In this document: one piece after another, positions 16,072 to 25,734 of the stretch
How positions within the stretch are numbered: the stretch's first letter is position 1
Layout: each line of letters begins with the position of its first letter
NCBI GenBank assembly: GCA_017537345.1
Contig: JAFYKY010000005.1
Span: forward strand, 124,001 to 188,000
DNA length: 64,000 nt
Direction: 5' to 3'
From: Clostridia bacterium
Lineage (GTDB): Bacteria > Bacillota > Clostridia > Oscillospirales > CAG-382
Notes under the pieces: model-generated
Database searches by the model: none
What the model was told of the DNA's origin: nothing
The model's input: the letters and a program-made list of their open reading frames with translations, nothing else
Program-made: the position numbers and the translations under genes

Positions 16072-17184
16072 TCAACCAGCATTTTTGAGCATATACAAAC
16101 ATTTTTGAAATCTTGAATCATTTGAAATAATATTATCATCTGTTTCAAAACACATTTTGTAGCAATTGTTTAAATAAAATTTGAAATTACTTCTGATTTC
16201 TTCTGCCGTTGTGTATGCGCACTTCTCTTTGCACGCGCTGTAATCGAGAAGCAAAGTGTCAGTAAGCTCTTCGATTACTTCAAAAGCTTTATCAATTTCA
16301 GATATCGCAATATAGTCATTAGCGAGATTATTGAGTGCACTATACAGCCATTTGGTATGGATAGTTATGTCGTCAAACATTTTGGCGTTGTACTTTATAG
16401 CATCCAAAAACTGATGCCAAGCGTATATGGCGTCACATTTTTTCGAGTTGCCGAGAATAGATATTCTTCGTGCTCGAACAGCAAGAGCACGCAAATAATC
16501 GTGTACAGCTTCGTCACACATATTGTTTGAAAGCTCAACACATTTTTCAAGATCGTTCTTTTTGGAATAGATTTCAATCTCCATCAAGGCTCGTATATTG
16601 CCTCTTTGCGGTAAGCCTTGTGCAATTTCTTCCGCATTTGCGAAATAATTTCGATACAGATACAAAATGATAAGGGTTTGTTTTGCATCGATTACTCTTG
16701 TGGTGTCCTTATCGTAATTGATTATGGATTTCAAAAGATTGACAGCTTCATTATAATGCCTGTCATTTTCTTCCGCAGTTCCCGAACCATAGTATAGAAA
16801 TCTGAGCAAACTGTCAGCACAGAGAAGCTTCACTTCATAATCAAGAGGATATTTTTGAAGGTGCTCTTTATAAAGCTCATAGCACTCGTAATATGCATTG
16901 TCGGCTCTGCTATAAACGCGATCTATGCCTTTGTTTATGTTTTCGGTTTTTTCAAACAGCTTTTCCCTATCTGCTTTTTCATTATCGCCTACGCCGAGAA
17001 GACAGTCGGTTGTAACTCCGAGTATAGCGGCAAGCGGAACGATCAAAGCAATATCCGGCATAGCGTTGTCACATTCCCATTTCGAGATCGACTGAACAGA
17101 CACCATTAATTTTTCAGCAAGCTCCGCTTGTGTTAATCGAGCGTCTTTTCTGATTGCTTTTAAGCGTTGACCAAATGTCGTCAT
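16072..17184 (-). CDS. XRE-family regulator with TPR-like C-terminal domain
   Basis: The protein has 370 residues. Residues of about 8-62 form a helix-turn-helix of the XRE/Cro type (TQAELAEKLMVSVQSISKWE, then AAILGVTTDCLLG). The remaining 300 residues are almost entirely helical with repeated paired helices, resembling tetratricopeptide arrays found in peptide- or stress-sensing regulators. It has its own promoter and no operon partner. Codon use is more AT-rich than the flanking core genes, and decayed sequence lies on both sides, suggesting an acquired locus. Its target is unknown. Confidence 0.85.
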   Translation of the reverse strand: MTTFGQRLKAIRKDARLTQAELAEKLMVSVQSISKWECDNAMPDIALIVPLAAILGVTTDCLLGVGDNEKADREKLFEKTENINKGIDRVYSRADNAYYECYELYKEHLQKYPLDYEVKLLCADSLLRFLYYGSGTAEENDRHYNEAVNLLKSIINYDKDTTRVIDAKQTLIILYLYRNYFANAEEIAQGLPQRGNIRALMEIEIYSKKNDLEKCVELSNNMCDEAVHDYLRALAVRARRISILGNSKKCDAIYAWHQFLDAIKYNAKMFDDITIHTKWLYSALNNLANDYIAISEIDKAFEVIEELTDTLLLDYSACKEKCAYTTAEEIRSNFKFYLNNCYKMCFETDDNIISNDSRFQKCLYMLKNAG

Positions 17185-17232
17185 ATGTATGTTCCTTTCA
17201 TAAGCCTAACCGGCAGCTCTACTTTCGGTTTC

Positions 17233-17261
17233 AGTATAGCACATTTTACGTTTCTTGTAAA
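17233..17261 (-). promoter_or_regulatory. Promoter of the XRE regulator gene
   Basis: On the - strand, TTTACA (17256-17261) and TATACT (17233-17238) are separated by 17 bases. TGTGC directly before the -10 resembles an extended -10 element. Confidence 0.7.
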
Positions 17262-17321
17262 CATAACGGCAAGATAGCAGTATATCTCCCAGCGGTTGAT
17301 TATATTACGTTGAAGAAATAA

Positions 17322-17456
17322 AAAAGGAAAGTAATAGCAGAGTACATACGGAATCAGATAGAGGACGATTATGCCTTGGACAAGATAAGCTTCAAAGAAT
17401 ATATAGACCCGTTACAGGTAGCAATAATAAATAAGCAAAAAGACAGCCACACGTGA
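17322..17456 (+). pseudogene. Possible protein C-terminal remnant
   Basis: An open stretch on the + strand contains EDDYALDKISFKEYIDPLQV and ends at TGA 17454-17456. It has protein-like composition but no usable start; a stop codon lies at 17319-17321. I do not recognise the family. It overlaps the - strand terminator at 17436-17466. Confidence 0.25.
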
Positions 17457-17466
17457 GCGGCTGTCT
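17436..17466 (-). terminator. Terminator downstream of sigG (- strand)
   Basis: The stem AGACAGCC/GGCTGTCT (17441-17448 and 17459-17466) is followed on the - strand by a T5 run. It is 210 bases after sigG, so the transcript would carry a long 3' tail through the palindromic region. Confidence 0.7.
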
Positions 17467-17640
17467 GTGAGTGTAATGCGGTGTCAAATCTTCTGTAGTC
17501 CCCCTTCAGGGACGAAGGCTGTATTTGCCCATTATATGGAATGTGCAAACCCACCAGTTCAACTGGTAGTCTTGACTTGTCAGTGTGATTATTTCGGTGT
17601 CTCAAAAATGCAATAGCGTTTTTGGGGCTATTTTTTCGGG
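17467..17640. repeat. Palindrome-rich non-coding stretch, possible mobile-element end
   Basis: This stretch has no credible gene. It holds a perfect odd palindrome ACCAGTT-C-AACTGGT (17553-17567), a hairpin AATAGC/GCTATT followed by T6 on the + strand (17612-17637), and GTGTAATGCGG at 17471-17481, which is inverted at 16030-16040. Such packing is typical of ends of small mobile elements. No transposase fragment could be identified. Confidence 0.4.
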
Positions 17641-17675
17641 GTCTCCGAGATACAGTCATGTTTCTTGTGGCAAAT

Positions 17676-18446
17676 TTATAATTGTTTTCTTATTTTTTCC
17701 AATGCTCCTTTTTCAAGGCGGCTGACCTGTGCTTGGGAAATGCCTATTTCTGCGGAAACTTCAGTTTGAGTTTTTCCGCGGTAGAAACGCAAGAGAAGTA
17801 TTCTTTTTTCCCTCTCATTAAGCGTAGCTATAGCTTCTGTCAGAGCTATTCCTGTAAGCCAGCTTTCGTCCGTATTTTTAGTGTCCTTGATCTGGTCCAT
17901 AACGTATAAAGAATCCCCGCCGTCCGAATAGATCGGCTCGTATAAGGATACCGGTTCTACTATGGCTTCCAGCGCATTTACAATATCTTCTCTTGAAAAA
18001 CCCGTTTCTTTTGCTATTTCTTCAATAGTGGGGTCGCGGTTCAGCTTATTTGAAAGCATTTCCTTCGCCTGCAGAGCGCGGTACGCCATATCACGCACGG
18101 AACGGGAAACGCGAATGGTATTGTTATCCCGCAGATATCTTCTTATTTCTCCGAGTATCATAGGAACGGCGTAGGTGGAAAATTTAACGTCAAGGGTGGT
18201 GTCGAAGTTATCCACCGCTTTTATTAATCCGATACAGCCCACCTGAAACAGATCGTCGGGATTTTCTCCCCTGCCTGCAAATGACTGAATAACGCTTAAA
18301 ACCAATCTCAGATTACCGTTTATAAGCTCATCTCTGGCATAAAGATCTCCATCATGGGCACGTTTTAAAAGCTCTGCCTTTTTTGTATCCGAAAGCATAG
18401 GCAGCTTTGATGTGTTAACACCGCATATTTCAACTTTATTATACAT
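17676..18446 (-). CDS. sigG: RNA polymerase sporulation sigma factor SigG
   Basis: The protein has 256 residues from the ATG at 18446. That start is preferred over 18452 because the GGAGG site is eight bases from it but only two from the upstream ATG. The N-terminal NKVEICGVNTSKLP is diagnostic of SigG. Region 2 has DDLFQVGCIGLIKAVDNFD and KFSTYAVPMILGEIRRYLRD; region 4 ends with KTQTEVSAEIGISQAQVSRL. SigG directs late forespore genes, including spoVA in Bacillus; a SigG-like site is found upstream of spoVAC at 53593-53622. The usual neighbour sigE/spoIIG is not present. Confidence 0.95.
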   Translation of the reverse strand: MYNKVEICGVNTSKLPMLSDTKKAELLKRAHDGDLYARDELINGNLRLVLSVIQSFAGRGENPDDLFQVGCIGLIKAVDNFDTTLDVKFSTYAVPMILGEIRRYLRDNNTIRVSRSVRDMAYRALQAKEMLSNKLNRDPTIEEIAKETGFSREDIVNALEAIVEPVSLYEPIYSDGGDSLYVMDQIKDTKNTDESWLTGIALTEAIATLNEREKRILLLRFYRGKTQTEVSAEIGISQAQVSRLEKGALEKIRKQL

Positions 18447-18567
18447 ATTCATTGCCTCCGTTTTTGCTCAAATCTATTTTTGCCAGAAAGAGAGCTTGGA
18501 ATACCGATAAGGCAAATCATTAATAAAAATGTAATAATGTTAATATTATTTTTGTGGAGAGATAGCT

Positions 18568-19185
18568 ATGAAAAAGATAAAGTTTATATTAATTGCCCTT
18601 TGCCTGCTGACTGCAATATTCGTCGTTTTACTTGCATTACGTATAGAAAGACACTTCCCCGCCGTAGCTTCCCGTTATTGCGATCAGGTAATAGTAAGAG
18701 AAATAAGCAGACTTATGAACGACCGCATTTTACAAACCTACGGGGATTACGATAAAGACGATATTCTGATAATTGAAAAAGACGAAAACGGCAATATAAC
18801 CCTTATAGATATTGACACCCAATACGTAAATCTTATTAAAAGCAAGCTTACCCTTGATATTATCGAAAAGCTTACAGAATACAGAGCACTGGATTTCGGT
18901 ATCCCCTTGGGAAATGCGCTTAACAGCTACGCCTTCTCCGGACTGGGTCCCGAAATTCCCATAAAAGCAACGCCGGTGGGAAACGTGGTTTCAAAAACAA
19001 AAAGCTCGCTTGTGTCGGGCGGTGTAAACCAGACAAAATACGAGCTTTATATCGAATTTATTGCTTGTGTGGAAATATCGGGTCCGCTGTTCACGGAAAC
19101 GAGAGAAATAAAAACCGAATTATGTATTGCCCAGACAGTCATCATCGGCAAGGTTCCCGGAATCATCTGGGGGAGCGATAATTGA
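18568..19185 (+). CDS. yunB: Sporulation protein YunB
   Basis: The protein has 205 residues. One N-terminal membrane helix (FILIALCLLTAIFVVLLAL) precedes an extracytoplasmic domain with the family pattern DFGIPLGNAL, FSGLGPEIPIKATPVG, GGVNQTKYELYIEF. YunB is a mother-cell protein needed for efficient spore formation in Bacillus; its molecular role is not known. It is divergent from sigG. Its last 66 bases overlap the end of rlmB on the opposite strand. Confidence 0.88.
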   Translation: MKKIKFILIALCLLTAIFVVLLALRIERHFPAVASRYCDQVIVREISRLMNDRILQTYGDYDKDDILIIEKDENGNITLIDIDTQYVNLIKSKLTLDIIEKLTEYRALDFGIPLGNALNSYAFSGLGPEIPIKATPVGNVVSKTKSSLVSGGVNQTKYELYIEFIACVEISGPLFTETREIKTELCIAQTVIIGKVPGIIWGSDN

Positions 19186-19926
19186 GCCTATCTGAAAAGC
19201 GATTATATTTGCCGCCGCGGATGCGGATAAGGAATACTGACAGTTTCTGGGGTACGGTATACTTAAAGTAACGTCTGCCTTTTCAAGCACGTTTTTGGAA
19301 ATTCCCCGTTTTTCGCCGCCTAAAATAAGGCAAAGAGGTCTTGTAAGAACGGTATTGTAAACGCTTACGGAATCTTTGCTCTTTGCGGTGGCGGCAACAG
19401 TATATCCTGCCGCGGATGCCAGCGAAACTGCGGCGCCGAGATCATCAGTAACAGCTACTTCAAGATATTCGGAAGCGCCTGCGGAGGAACGTATTACTAT
19501 ATCCGAAGAAACAAAAAAGTTTCGCTCGGGCAAAATCACTCCGTCTGCGCCGGCGGCATATACGGTACGCAACACGTAGCCGAAATTATATGGGTCTTCT
19601 ATGCCATCGATAACAAGAATATATCCCTTTTTATTGCACAGCAGTTTTTCGGGACGACAGAACCTGCGCTCCCCTACCTCTGCCGCTATTCCACCTGCGG
19701 TATTCCCGGAAGTAAAACGTAAAAATTCATCGGGCGAAACGAAATCGATCCGTATGCCGCTTGCTTTTAAAGCTCCGTACTGCTTCTTTTCGTTATAGTG
19801 GTACCCACTGCGCATAACTTTATTATATCGCTCTGTATCGAGTATAATGCGGTCAATACGGCGTTTGCCGCCGCGTATTGCGGCAGAAACGGAAATGTAT
19901 CCGCAAATCACGGTAGTATCGTTCAT
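19120..19926 (-). CDS. rlmB: TrmH/SpoU family 23S rRNA 2'-O-methyltransferase (RlmB-like)
   Basis: The protein has 268 residues. The SPOUT knot motifs are present: motif 1 GIEDPYNFGYVLRTVYAAGA, motif 2 LCLILGGEKRGISK, motif 3 LSIPYPRNCQYSLSASAAAN. The N-terminal 100 residues form the substrate-binding domain of TrmH-type enzymes. It methylates a ribose in rRNA; the precise site cannot be read. A C-terminal tail of about 20 residues beyond motif 3 lies in the overlap with yunB. The start overlaps the preceding gene's stop as ATGA. Confidence 0.85.
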   Translation of the reverse strand: MNDTTVICGYISVSAAIRGGKRRIDRIILDTERYNKVMRSGYHYNEKKQYGALKASGIRIDFVSPDEFLRFTSGNTAGGIAAEVGERRFCRPEKLLCNKKGYILVIDGIEDPYNFGYVLRTVYAAGADGVILPERNFFVSSDIVIRSSAGASEYLEVAVTDDLGAAVSLASAAGYTVAATAKSKDSVSVYNTVLTRPLCLILGGEKRGISKNVLEKADVTLSIPYPRNCQYSLSASAAANIIAFQIGSIIAPPDDSGNLADDDCLGNT

Positions 19927-20984
19927 TTTTTATACAGCCTTTCAATGTTTTCGCAAAAAACAGCATTATTTGCGTTTGTTGCGTAGGATAAAAACAAAAC
20001 CGTATCGGCGGTTATATTAATGATATCGGTATCACCGAGCATATTTGGATTGTACAAGGTGATCTCCTGAAAATGTGGCAGTAAAAAAGGTATAAACGCA
20101 TGGGCTGAAGTATCCCCGATAATTGCAAGCGTACCGCCTTTTGATCTGGTTTCAAACTTATATATGGGCTTTTCATCACCCACAAACACGCCGTAACCGT
20201 CTGCCGCCGAAATTTCTGTGCCGATATATTTAAGAGTGTGTGTCATATACCCGTCTTCATAAGACGTGATATAGCAAGGATGCTCTTTCTCTATACGATA
20301 ATAAACTATAGTATCCGCGTTGTCAAGAAGCATTTGGCTTTTTGTTGCCGTATAGAACCAGCCGAGATAGTTTTCAAGCTCTACGGTTTCGTAATTTTCA
20401 AGAGATACCGGCTGTAAATTCATAGCTTTGCAAAATTCCGTGTATGCGTAATACGCCCCTAATGCCGTCCAGTTATAATCGGTTCGAAAGTAGATATACT
20501 CATCCTTGTGTGCATACAAAATGTCATAGATATTTATATTTTTGACCTTATCCATTACCAAAGACGCCGCAAAAACAGCTTCTTTTTGAGAATTGCAATA
20601 GAAATTATCCTCTGCCATCACTGCTATGGGGATATCAAGAAATTCGGCTTGGGTAGGCACGGTGATGCTGAACAGATTTTGGCAATCTGTATTTTGTGCA
20701 AAGCTGTCCAAAGCTTGTGCGTAACGCTGACCGGTATACACGGTACCGTTAAACTGCTGTAATGCTCTGTCATAATACAGATATGAATACCCGAGATTGT
20801 TGATCACCCAGCCCCTTTCTATTGCTTTTTCTTCCAAAGCAAGATCATCGCTCGTTTCTTCTGCCGTGCTGTCAGGCAACGTATCTTTGGGTTGATTTTT
20901 AAAAATTGCGGTTGCGATAAGTATTAAGAATATGATCGCCAATACGGTTATAAGAGCGGCGGAAATTATAGTTTTTCTGTTCAT
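19923..20984 (-). CDS. DHHW-family exported protein
   Basis: The protein has 353 residues from ATG at 20984, preceded by AGAGGT; two upstream in-frame Met codons lack a site. A single N-terminal membrane helix (IISAALITVLAIIFLILIAT) leads to an extracytoplasmic domain. The DHHW family is named for a catalytic-like His-His-Trp stretch; here the corresponding block reads YFRTDYNWTALGAYYAY, with the first His replaced. These proteins resemble AlgX/AlgJ-type SGNH acyltransferase relatives, so a role in modifying surface polysaccharide is possible. Translationally coupled to rlmB. Confidence 0.7.
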   Translation of the reverse strand: MNRKTIISAALITVLAIIFLILIATAIFKNQPKDTLPDSTAEETSDDLALEEKAIERGWVINNLGYSYLYYDRALQQFNGTVYTGQRYAQALDSFAQNTDCQNLFSITVPTQAEFLDIPIAVMAEDNFYCNSQKEAVFAASLVMDKVKNINIYDILYAHKDEYIYFRTDYNWTALGAYYAYTEFCKAMNLQPVSLENYETVELENYLGWFYTATKSQMLLDNADTIVYYRIEKEHPCYITSYEDGYMTHTLKYIGTEISAADGYGVFVGDEKPIYKFETRSKGGTLAIIGDTSAHAFIPFLLPHFQEITLYNPNMLGDTDIINITADTVLFLSYATNANNAVFCENIERLYKK

Positions 20985-21060
20985 AACAATACCTCTTTTC
21001 ATATATGGTATTGTTGACAATTTTTAGACCTTATATCCAAAAAAGTTCTGATTAAACAAC

Positions 21061-21090
21061 AAGTGCGTATCCGATAAAAGATACGCACTT
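21061..21090 (-). terminator. Terminator after ftsH
   Basis: A perfect 11-bp stem AAGTGCGTATC/GATACGCACTT with an 8-base loop lies just downstream of ftsH. On the - strand the tail is GTTGTTT, so termination may be partial. It is the only terminator-like signal found after the 34.6-21.1 kb gene run. Confidence 0.75.
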
Positions 21091-21104
21091 TTCATTATTG
21101 AAAT

Positions 21105-23099
21105 TTAATGAGGAACAACGTCTTCGTTTTTATCCGAATCCTTTGAATCTGATTCGTTCTCTTTATCTGATTTCAATTCTTCGCGGCGTTTTTCGTTGGC
21201 AACACGGATACGCTCGTCTTTTTCCTCGCGTATTTTTTCAAGTGTTTCCAAATTGCAGAAATCCGCAAAAACGGCGTTGAACTGATCTTCGTCCATAATT
21301 TCGTAAGCCATAAGATATTCAACGATAAGATTGAGTTTATCTATATTTTCGCTAAGTATCTTCTTTGCGGTATCATGAGCTTCCGTAATTATGCGGTGGA
21401 TCTCGGAATCGATCTTGGAGGCGATCTCTTCGGAATAATTGCGCTGTGTGGAATAATCTTTTCCAAGGAAAACTTCGTCGTGTCCGGTACCGAATACGAT
21501 GGGACCTAAAGAATCGCTCATACCGTAGGTGGTGACCATCTTACGTGCGATCTCGGTAGCACGCTTGATATCCTCGGACGCTCCGTCTGAAATATCGTTA
21601 CAGCAAAGCTCTTCCGCAACACGTCCGCCGAGCAGCACGGAAATTTTATTCTGCAGCTCGCCGCGGTAAGCGTTCCATTTATCTTCCTTGGGAAGTGCAA
21701 GAGTGTAACCCATAGCGTTGCCGCTGGGAATAACGGATATCTGACGTACAAAATCATCGGGATTGAGCACACGGGAAATAATTGCGTGACCTGCTTCGTG
21801 AATAGCGGTCTTGCGTTTTTCTTCGGGCTTAATGATTCTTGAACGTTTTTGGGTACCAACGGTAACCTTTATGGAAGCTTCTTCGATATCATCCATAGAA
21901 ATAACGGCTTCTCCCTTACGAGCCGCCAACAATGCGGCTTCGTTAAGCAGGTTTGCAAGGTCTGCGCCGGTAAATCCGGGAGTGGATTTTGCTATGGTTT
22001 CAAGGTCAACGTCATCGGAAAGCGGTTTATTTCTTGCGTGAACGGCAAGTATCTCGGTACGTCCCTTAATATCGGGATAAGATACGGTCACCTGTCTGTC
22101 AAAACGGCCGGGACGAAGCAAAGCGGGGTCCAGAATATCGGGTCTGTTGGTAGCCGCCATAACGATAACGCCGTCGTTAACGCCGAAACCGTCCATTTCT
22201 ACAAGCAACTGGTTAAGTGTCTGCTCACGTTCATCGTGTCCGCCGCCCCAACCTGCGCCTCTGTGTCTGCCCACAGCGTCGATCTCATCGATGAAAATAA
22301 TACAAGGCGCGGTTTTCTTGGCTGTTTCAAACAGATCTCTTACACGGGAAGCGCCGACACCTACGTAAAGTTCAACGAAATCAGAACCGGACAACGAATA
22401 GAAAGGCACGGAGGATTCGCCTGCAACGGCTTTTGCCAGCAGGGTTTTACCGGTACCGGGCGCGCCTACCAAAAGCACGCCTTTGGGTATTCTTGCGCCC
22501 AAAGAACTGAACTTTTTGGGGTTCTTTAAAAATTCAACAACCTCGCGCAGTTCTTCTTTTTCCTCGTCTGCGCCTGCAACGTCGGTAAACAGGACCTTTT
22601 TAGCTTCATCCGAACCCAGCTTCGCGCGGGATTTGGAGAAGGAGTTCATTCTGCCAATGCCGCCCATACCGCCGCCGGAAGAATTGTTTGCGCCCATTCG
22701 CGCAAAGAACAGCCACCAAAGAACGATCATTACGATGACCACGAGTATTATAGGCAAAAACTTGAGCCATGCGGGTGTGGGCGTAGGCGCTTCGTACTCG
22801 TAGGTTTTAATTATTCCGGAGGAATGCTGTTCTTCTATAAGTTCACTGAAATCATAGTAGAATATAGACAGATCGCGAAGGGTATGAGAAACGGTTTCGC
22901 CGTTTTTAAGTTTTATGGTAAGCACATTTGTCTTTGAAACGGTAAATTCCACTACCTGTTCTTCGTGAAAATACTCGCTTACCTTCGCGTAGTTAACAGT
23001 TTTGCTTGATTCGGTTCCGCCCATTACAAAAGCGGCAATTATTATGGCTACTATTGCAATAAGCCAGAATAATCCCCAACCGGTATTACTTTTCTTCAT
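21105..23099 (-). CDS. ftsH: ATP-dependent zinc metalloprotease FtsH
   Basis: The protein has 664 residues from the ATG at 23099 (GGAG eight bases upstream; the longer frame would use TTG inside tilS). Two membrane helices flank an outside loop ([19 protein letters not shown] and [19 protein letters not shown]). The AAA domain has Walker A GAPGTGKT (about 211-218), Walker B IIFIDEID and the second-region-of-homology [19 protein letters not shown]. The zinc site is HEAGH (about 434-438). The tail is highly charged. FtsH degrades misfolded membrane and regulatory proteins. It follows tilS by 17 bases; hpt, often between them in Bacillus, is absent. Confidence 0.97.
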   Translation of the reverse strand: MKKSNTGWGLFWLIAIVAIIIAAFVMGGTESSKTVNYAKVSEYFHEEQVVEFTVSKTNVLTIKLKNGETVSHTLRDLSIFYYDFSELIEEQHSSGIIKTYEYEAPTPTPAWLKFLPIILVVIVMIVLWWLFFARMGANNSSGGGMGGIGRMNSFSKSRAKLGSDEAKKVLFTDVAGADEEKEELREVVEFLKNPKKFSSLGARIPKGVLLVGAPGTGKTLLAKAVAGESSVPFYSLSGSDFVELYVGVGASRVRDLFETAKKTAPCIIFIDEIDAVGRHRGAGWGGGHDEREQTLNQLLVEMDGFGVNDGVIVMAATNRPDILDPALLRPGRFDRQVTVSYPDIKGRTEILAVHARNKPLSDDVDLETIAKSTPGFTGADLANLLNEAALLAARKGEAVISMDDIEEASIKVTVGTQKRSRIIKPEEKRKTAIHEAGHAIISRVLNPDDFVRQISVIPSGNAMGYTLALPKEDKWNAYRGELQNKISVLLGGRVAEELCCNDISDGASEDIKRATEIARKMVTTYGMSDSLGPIVFGTGHDEVFLGKDYSTQRNYSEEIASKIDSEIHRIITEAHDTAKKILSENIDKLNLIVEYLMAYEIMDEDQFNAVFADFCNLETLEKIREEKDERIRVANEKRREELKSDKENESDSKDSDKNEDVVPH

Positions 23100-23116
23100 T
23101 ATGATTCTCCGTTTTT

Positions 23117-24382
23117 TCAACAGAGCAGCCCTAAGATATGCCGCCCTGAATTTGAAAACACTCTGTCGTCTGCGCCGATATACGGAACGTAAACAATTCC
23201 CTCGTCATCACAAATGACGGGAATATCGTTGCGGACGCAAAGCGGTATTTTTTTATTTATAAATTCTTTTCGCACGCTTTTGGAAACACCGAACACTTTT
23301 ATCCGATCCCCTTCCATTCTGGGACGTGCGTACAAACTGCCAACTATTTTACCACAATCTACCGTTACTGATGTTGCCAATTTGTAAACATTTTCGTTTC
23401 CGTAAAAAATCTTTGTACTTTTTTGCGGAATTTCGGTAATTCCCTGCTGTACGGGAACGCAGTATTCGGAACAAACTGTTCTTTTTTCAAAAGAATAATC
23501 GCCGTAATAAATGTATACACATACTTTTCCCGGAAGATCCAAGGTGGTGCATACACGGTTTTTAACCGATCCGGCTATCTTATTAATATGTGCAAAATCC
23601 AAAGAAAGACCCGTTTTTGCTTCGTAACGCTTTGAGATCTGCCTCGTTAACAATGAAATCGGAAGATCCGCAGGTAACTCGTTGCGGCGATCCGAAAGCG
23701 CGTCTTCAAAATAGCTTTTATCGTTTTTAACCGATTCACACAAGCGGGAAACGGAAGTGACGACAGAGGGATTGATACTGCGCAAAACGGGCATTACGGA
23801 ATGTCTTATCTTGTTACGTGTATAGCTTTCGTCAAAATTGGTGCTGTCCGTTACGTAAAGTATTTGCCGCGCTCCGAGATATTCGTCTATCTCTGCGCGG
23901 GATGCGTTGAGAAGCGGACGGATTATCCTGCCTCTGACAGCAGGAATACCTCCCAGACCATCGGGCGAGCAGCCGCGGACAAGGTTAAATATAACGGTTT
24001 CCGCATTATCGTCGCCGTTATGGGCGGTTGCGATATAACGGCATTTTGCAGTATCCGCGATCTCTTCCAACAGCTGATACCGTACTACGCGGGCGGTTTC
24101 TTCAAGTCCCTTTCCGCACTCTTTGGAAAGCGCGGGAATATCTGCTTTTTCCGTATAAAACGGAACGTCAAGTTTTCCGCAAAGGTCGCGGCAAAAAGCC
24201 TCGTCCCTGTCAGCCTCGGCTCCTCTTATACAGTGATTGAGATGAAATGCGCAAATATCCGTTCCAAGTTCTTTCAAAACGGAAAGAAGACATACTGAAT
24301 CTCCGCCGCCGGAAAGCGCCACCAATATACGTCCCTTTTCTATACCTTTCAGAAATTCCGAAACGCTGTTAATCGGGTTCAT
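23117..24382 (-). CDS. tilS: tRNA(Ile)-lysidine synthase TilS
   Basis: The protein has 421 residues from the ATG at 24382, with GAGG six bases upstream. The PP-loop is SGGGDS (about 23-28), followed by [18 protein letters not shown] and the family block [19 protein letters not shown]. The C-terminal substrate domain ends with [12 protein letters not shown]. TilS puts lysine on C34 of the AUA-reading isoleucine tRNA, an essential step. The start lies 14 bases inside the end of dnaB. Confidence 0.93.
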   Translation of the reverse strand: MNPINSVSEFLKGIEKGRILVALSGGGDSVCLLSVLKELGTDICAFHLNHCIRGAEADRDEAFCRDLCGKLDVPFYTEKADIPALSKECGKGLEETARVVRYQLLEEIADTAKCRYIATAHNGDDNAETVIFNLVRGCSPDGLGGIPAVRGRIIRPLLNASRAEIDEYLGARQILYVTDSTNFDESYTRNKIRHSVMPVLRSINPSVVTSVSRLCESVKNDKSYFEDALSDRRNELPADLPISLLTRQISKRYEAKTGLSLDFAHINKIAGSVKNRVCTTLDLPGKVCVYIYYGDYSFEKRTVCSEYCVPVQQGITEIPQKSTKIFYGNENVYKLATSVTVDCGKIVGSLYARPRMEGDRIKVFGVSKSVRKEFINKKIPLCVRNDIPVICDDEGIVYVPYIGADDRVFSNSGRHILGLLC

Positions 24383-25718
24383 TCGTATCCTCATCGACAG
24401 AAACGAAACGGAAGGTACTGCCGTACCAGGCAAGCTTTGCTATGCCCTGCGCACCGTGTCTGTTCTTTGCAATAATACATTCCACCGCCTCAAAATCACC
24501 TTGCGTGGGAGGGGCGTTTTTATCGGAAGGAGTTTCTTTGTTAAGAAAGATAACCATATCCGCATCCTGCTCTATGGCGCCGGAATCACGCAGGTCGGAA
24601 AGCATAGGTCGCTTTTCGTTACGCTGTTCGCTGCGTCTTGCAAGCTGGGAAAGAAGGATAATGGGAACGCCGAGATCCTTACCCATAAGCTTGAGATCAC
24701 GGGTAATTGCGGCAACTTCCAAAACCTTATTGTCCGTATGGCTTTCGCCGCGGATAAGCTGGAGGTAGTCGATAACTACCAGACCGAGATTTTTACATCT
24801 GCGGAGCTTTGCCTTCATAGCCGTCGTGGTAATATCGGAAGTATCATCTATGAGAATATCCAGAGATGACAGAGAGGAGGCGGCGGTAGCAATACGGCTC
24901 CATTCCTCGGGCATAATTCTGCCCGTACGGAGAGCAGAGCTGTGTACTGCCGCTTCTGTGGAAAGCATACGGTTCACTAACTGATCGGATGTCATTTCCA
25001 AGGAGAAAATCGCAACTTCTTTTCTTGAAGAACGGGCTATGTTTGCGGCAATATTCAATGCAAAAGAGGTTTTACCTACACCTGGACGGGCGCCCAGAAT
25101 AACAAGATCGCCGGGTCCGATACCCAAAAGGTATCTGTCAAGAGAAGAAAAACCGGTTTTGTATCCCGTTGCGCCTTCGGGATTTTTTTCAAGCTCGTGA
25201 TAATTATCCAGAGCCTGAACGATAGCTTCACGGATGTGCATAAAACGATCCGAATATTTATCTGCGGAAATATCGTATATTGCTTTTTCGGCAGAATCCA
25301 CAATATCTCTTACTTCACCTATTTCGGAATATGCGTTATCCGAAATATCACGCGCGGCGGAAATAAGCTGTCTTAATACGGTTTTATCCTTTATAATGCG
25401 GACGTATTCATCGATATTCGTGGCGGCGGATGCCATATCCACCAGCTGCTTGATATATTTCGCCGCATCGCCTTCGGAATAATTACCCATTTTTGTTATT
25501 TGCTCAATAAGGGTAACTATATCGATCTCCACGTTGCTGCGGAACATACCCGTCATAGCATTATAAATTACCCCGTGGCGTTCAAGATAAAAATCTTCCG
25601 ATTTCACTTTTTCGCTTATCTTCGCTATCTTTCCGGGGTCGACAAGAATTATTCCGAGTATAGCCTGCTCTGCTTCCAGAGAATATGGCATTTGTCGAAT
25701 AGAATCAATTTCGGCCAT
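24369..25718 (-). CDS. dnaB: Replicative DNA helicase DnaB
   Basis: The protein has 449 residues from the ATG at 25718 (GGAAG upstream). The N-terminal helical domain starts MPYSLEAEQAILG. The RecA-like core has Walker A ARPGVGKTSF (about 209-218), Walker B LVVIDYLQLI, and the arginine-rich SQLARRSEQRNEKRPMLSDL. It unwinds DNA at the fork as a hexamer. It lies in the conserved Firmicutes block gdpP-rplI-dnaB. No intein is present. Confidence 0.97.
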   Translation of the reverse strand: MAEIDSIRQMPYSLEAEQAILGIILVDPGKIAKISEKVKSEDFYLERHGVIYNAMTGMFRSNVEIDIVTLIEQITKMGNYSEGDAAKYIKQLVDMASAATNIDEYVRIIKDKTVLRQLISAARDISDNAYSEIGEVRDIVDSAEKAIYDISADKYSDRFMHIREAIVQALDNYHELEKNPEGATGYKTGFSSLDRYLLGIGPGDLVILGARPGVGKTSFALNIAANIARSSRKEVAIFSLEMTSDQLVNRMLSTEAAVHSSALRTGRIMPEEWSRIATAASSLSSLDILIDDTSDITTTAMKAKLRRCKNLGLVVIDYLQLIRGESHTDNKVLEVAAITRDLKLMGKDLGVPIILLSQLARRSEQRNEKRPMLSDLRDSGAIEQDADMVIFLNKETPSDKNAPPTQGDFEAVECIIAKNRHGAQGIAKLAWYGSTFRFVSVDEDTNEPD

Positions 25719-25734
25719 TTTTATCTTCCGTTTC

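Noticed and set aside
17369..17659. 96-codon - strand frame downstream of sigG
   Set aside because: It runs through the palindromes and the terminator stem. Low-complexity shadow of repeat DNA, not a gene.
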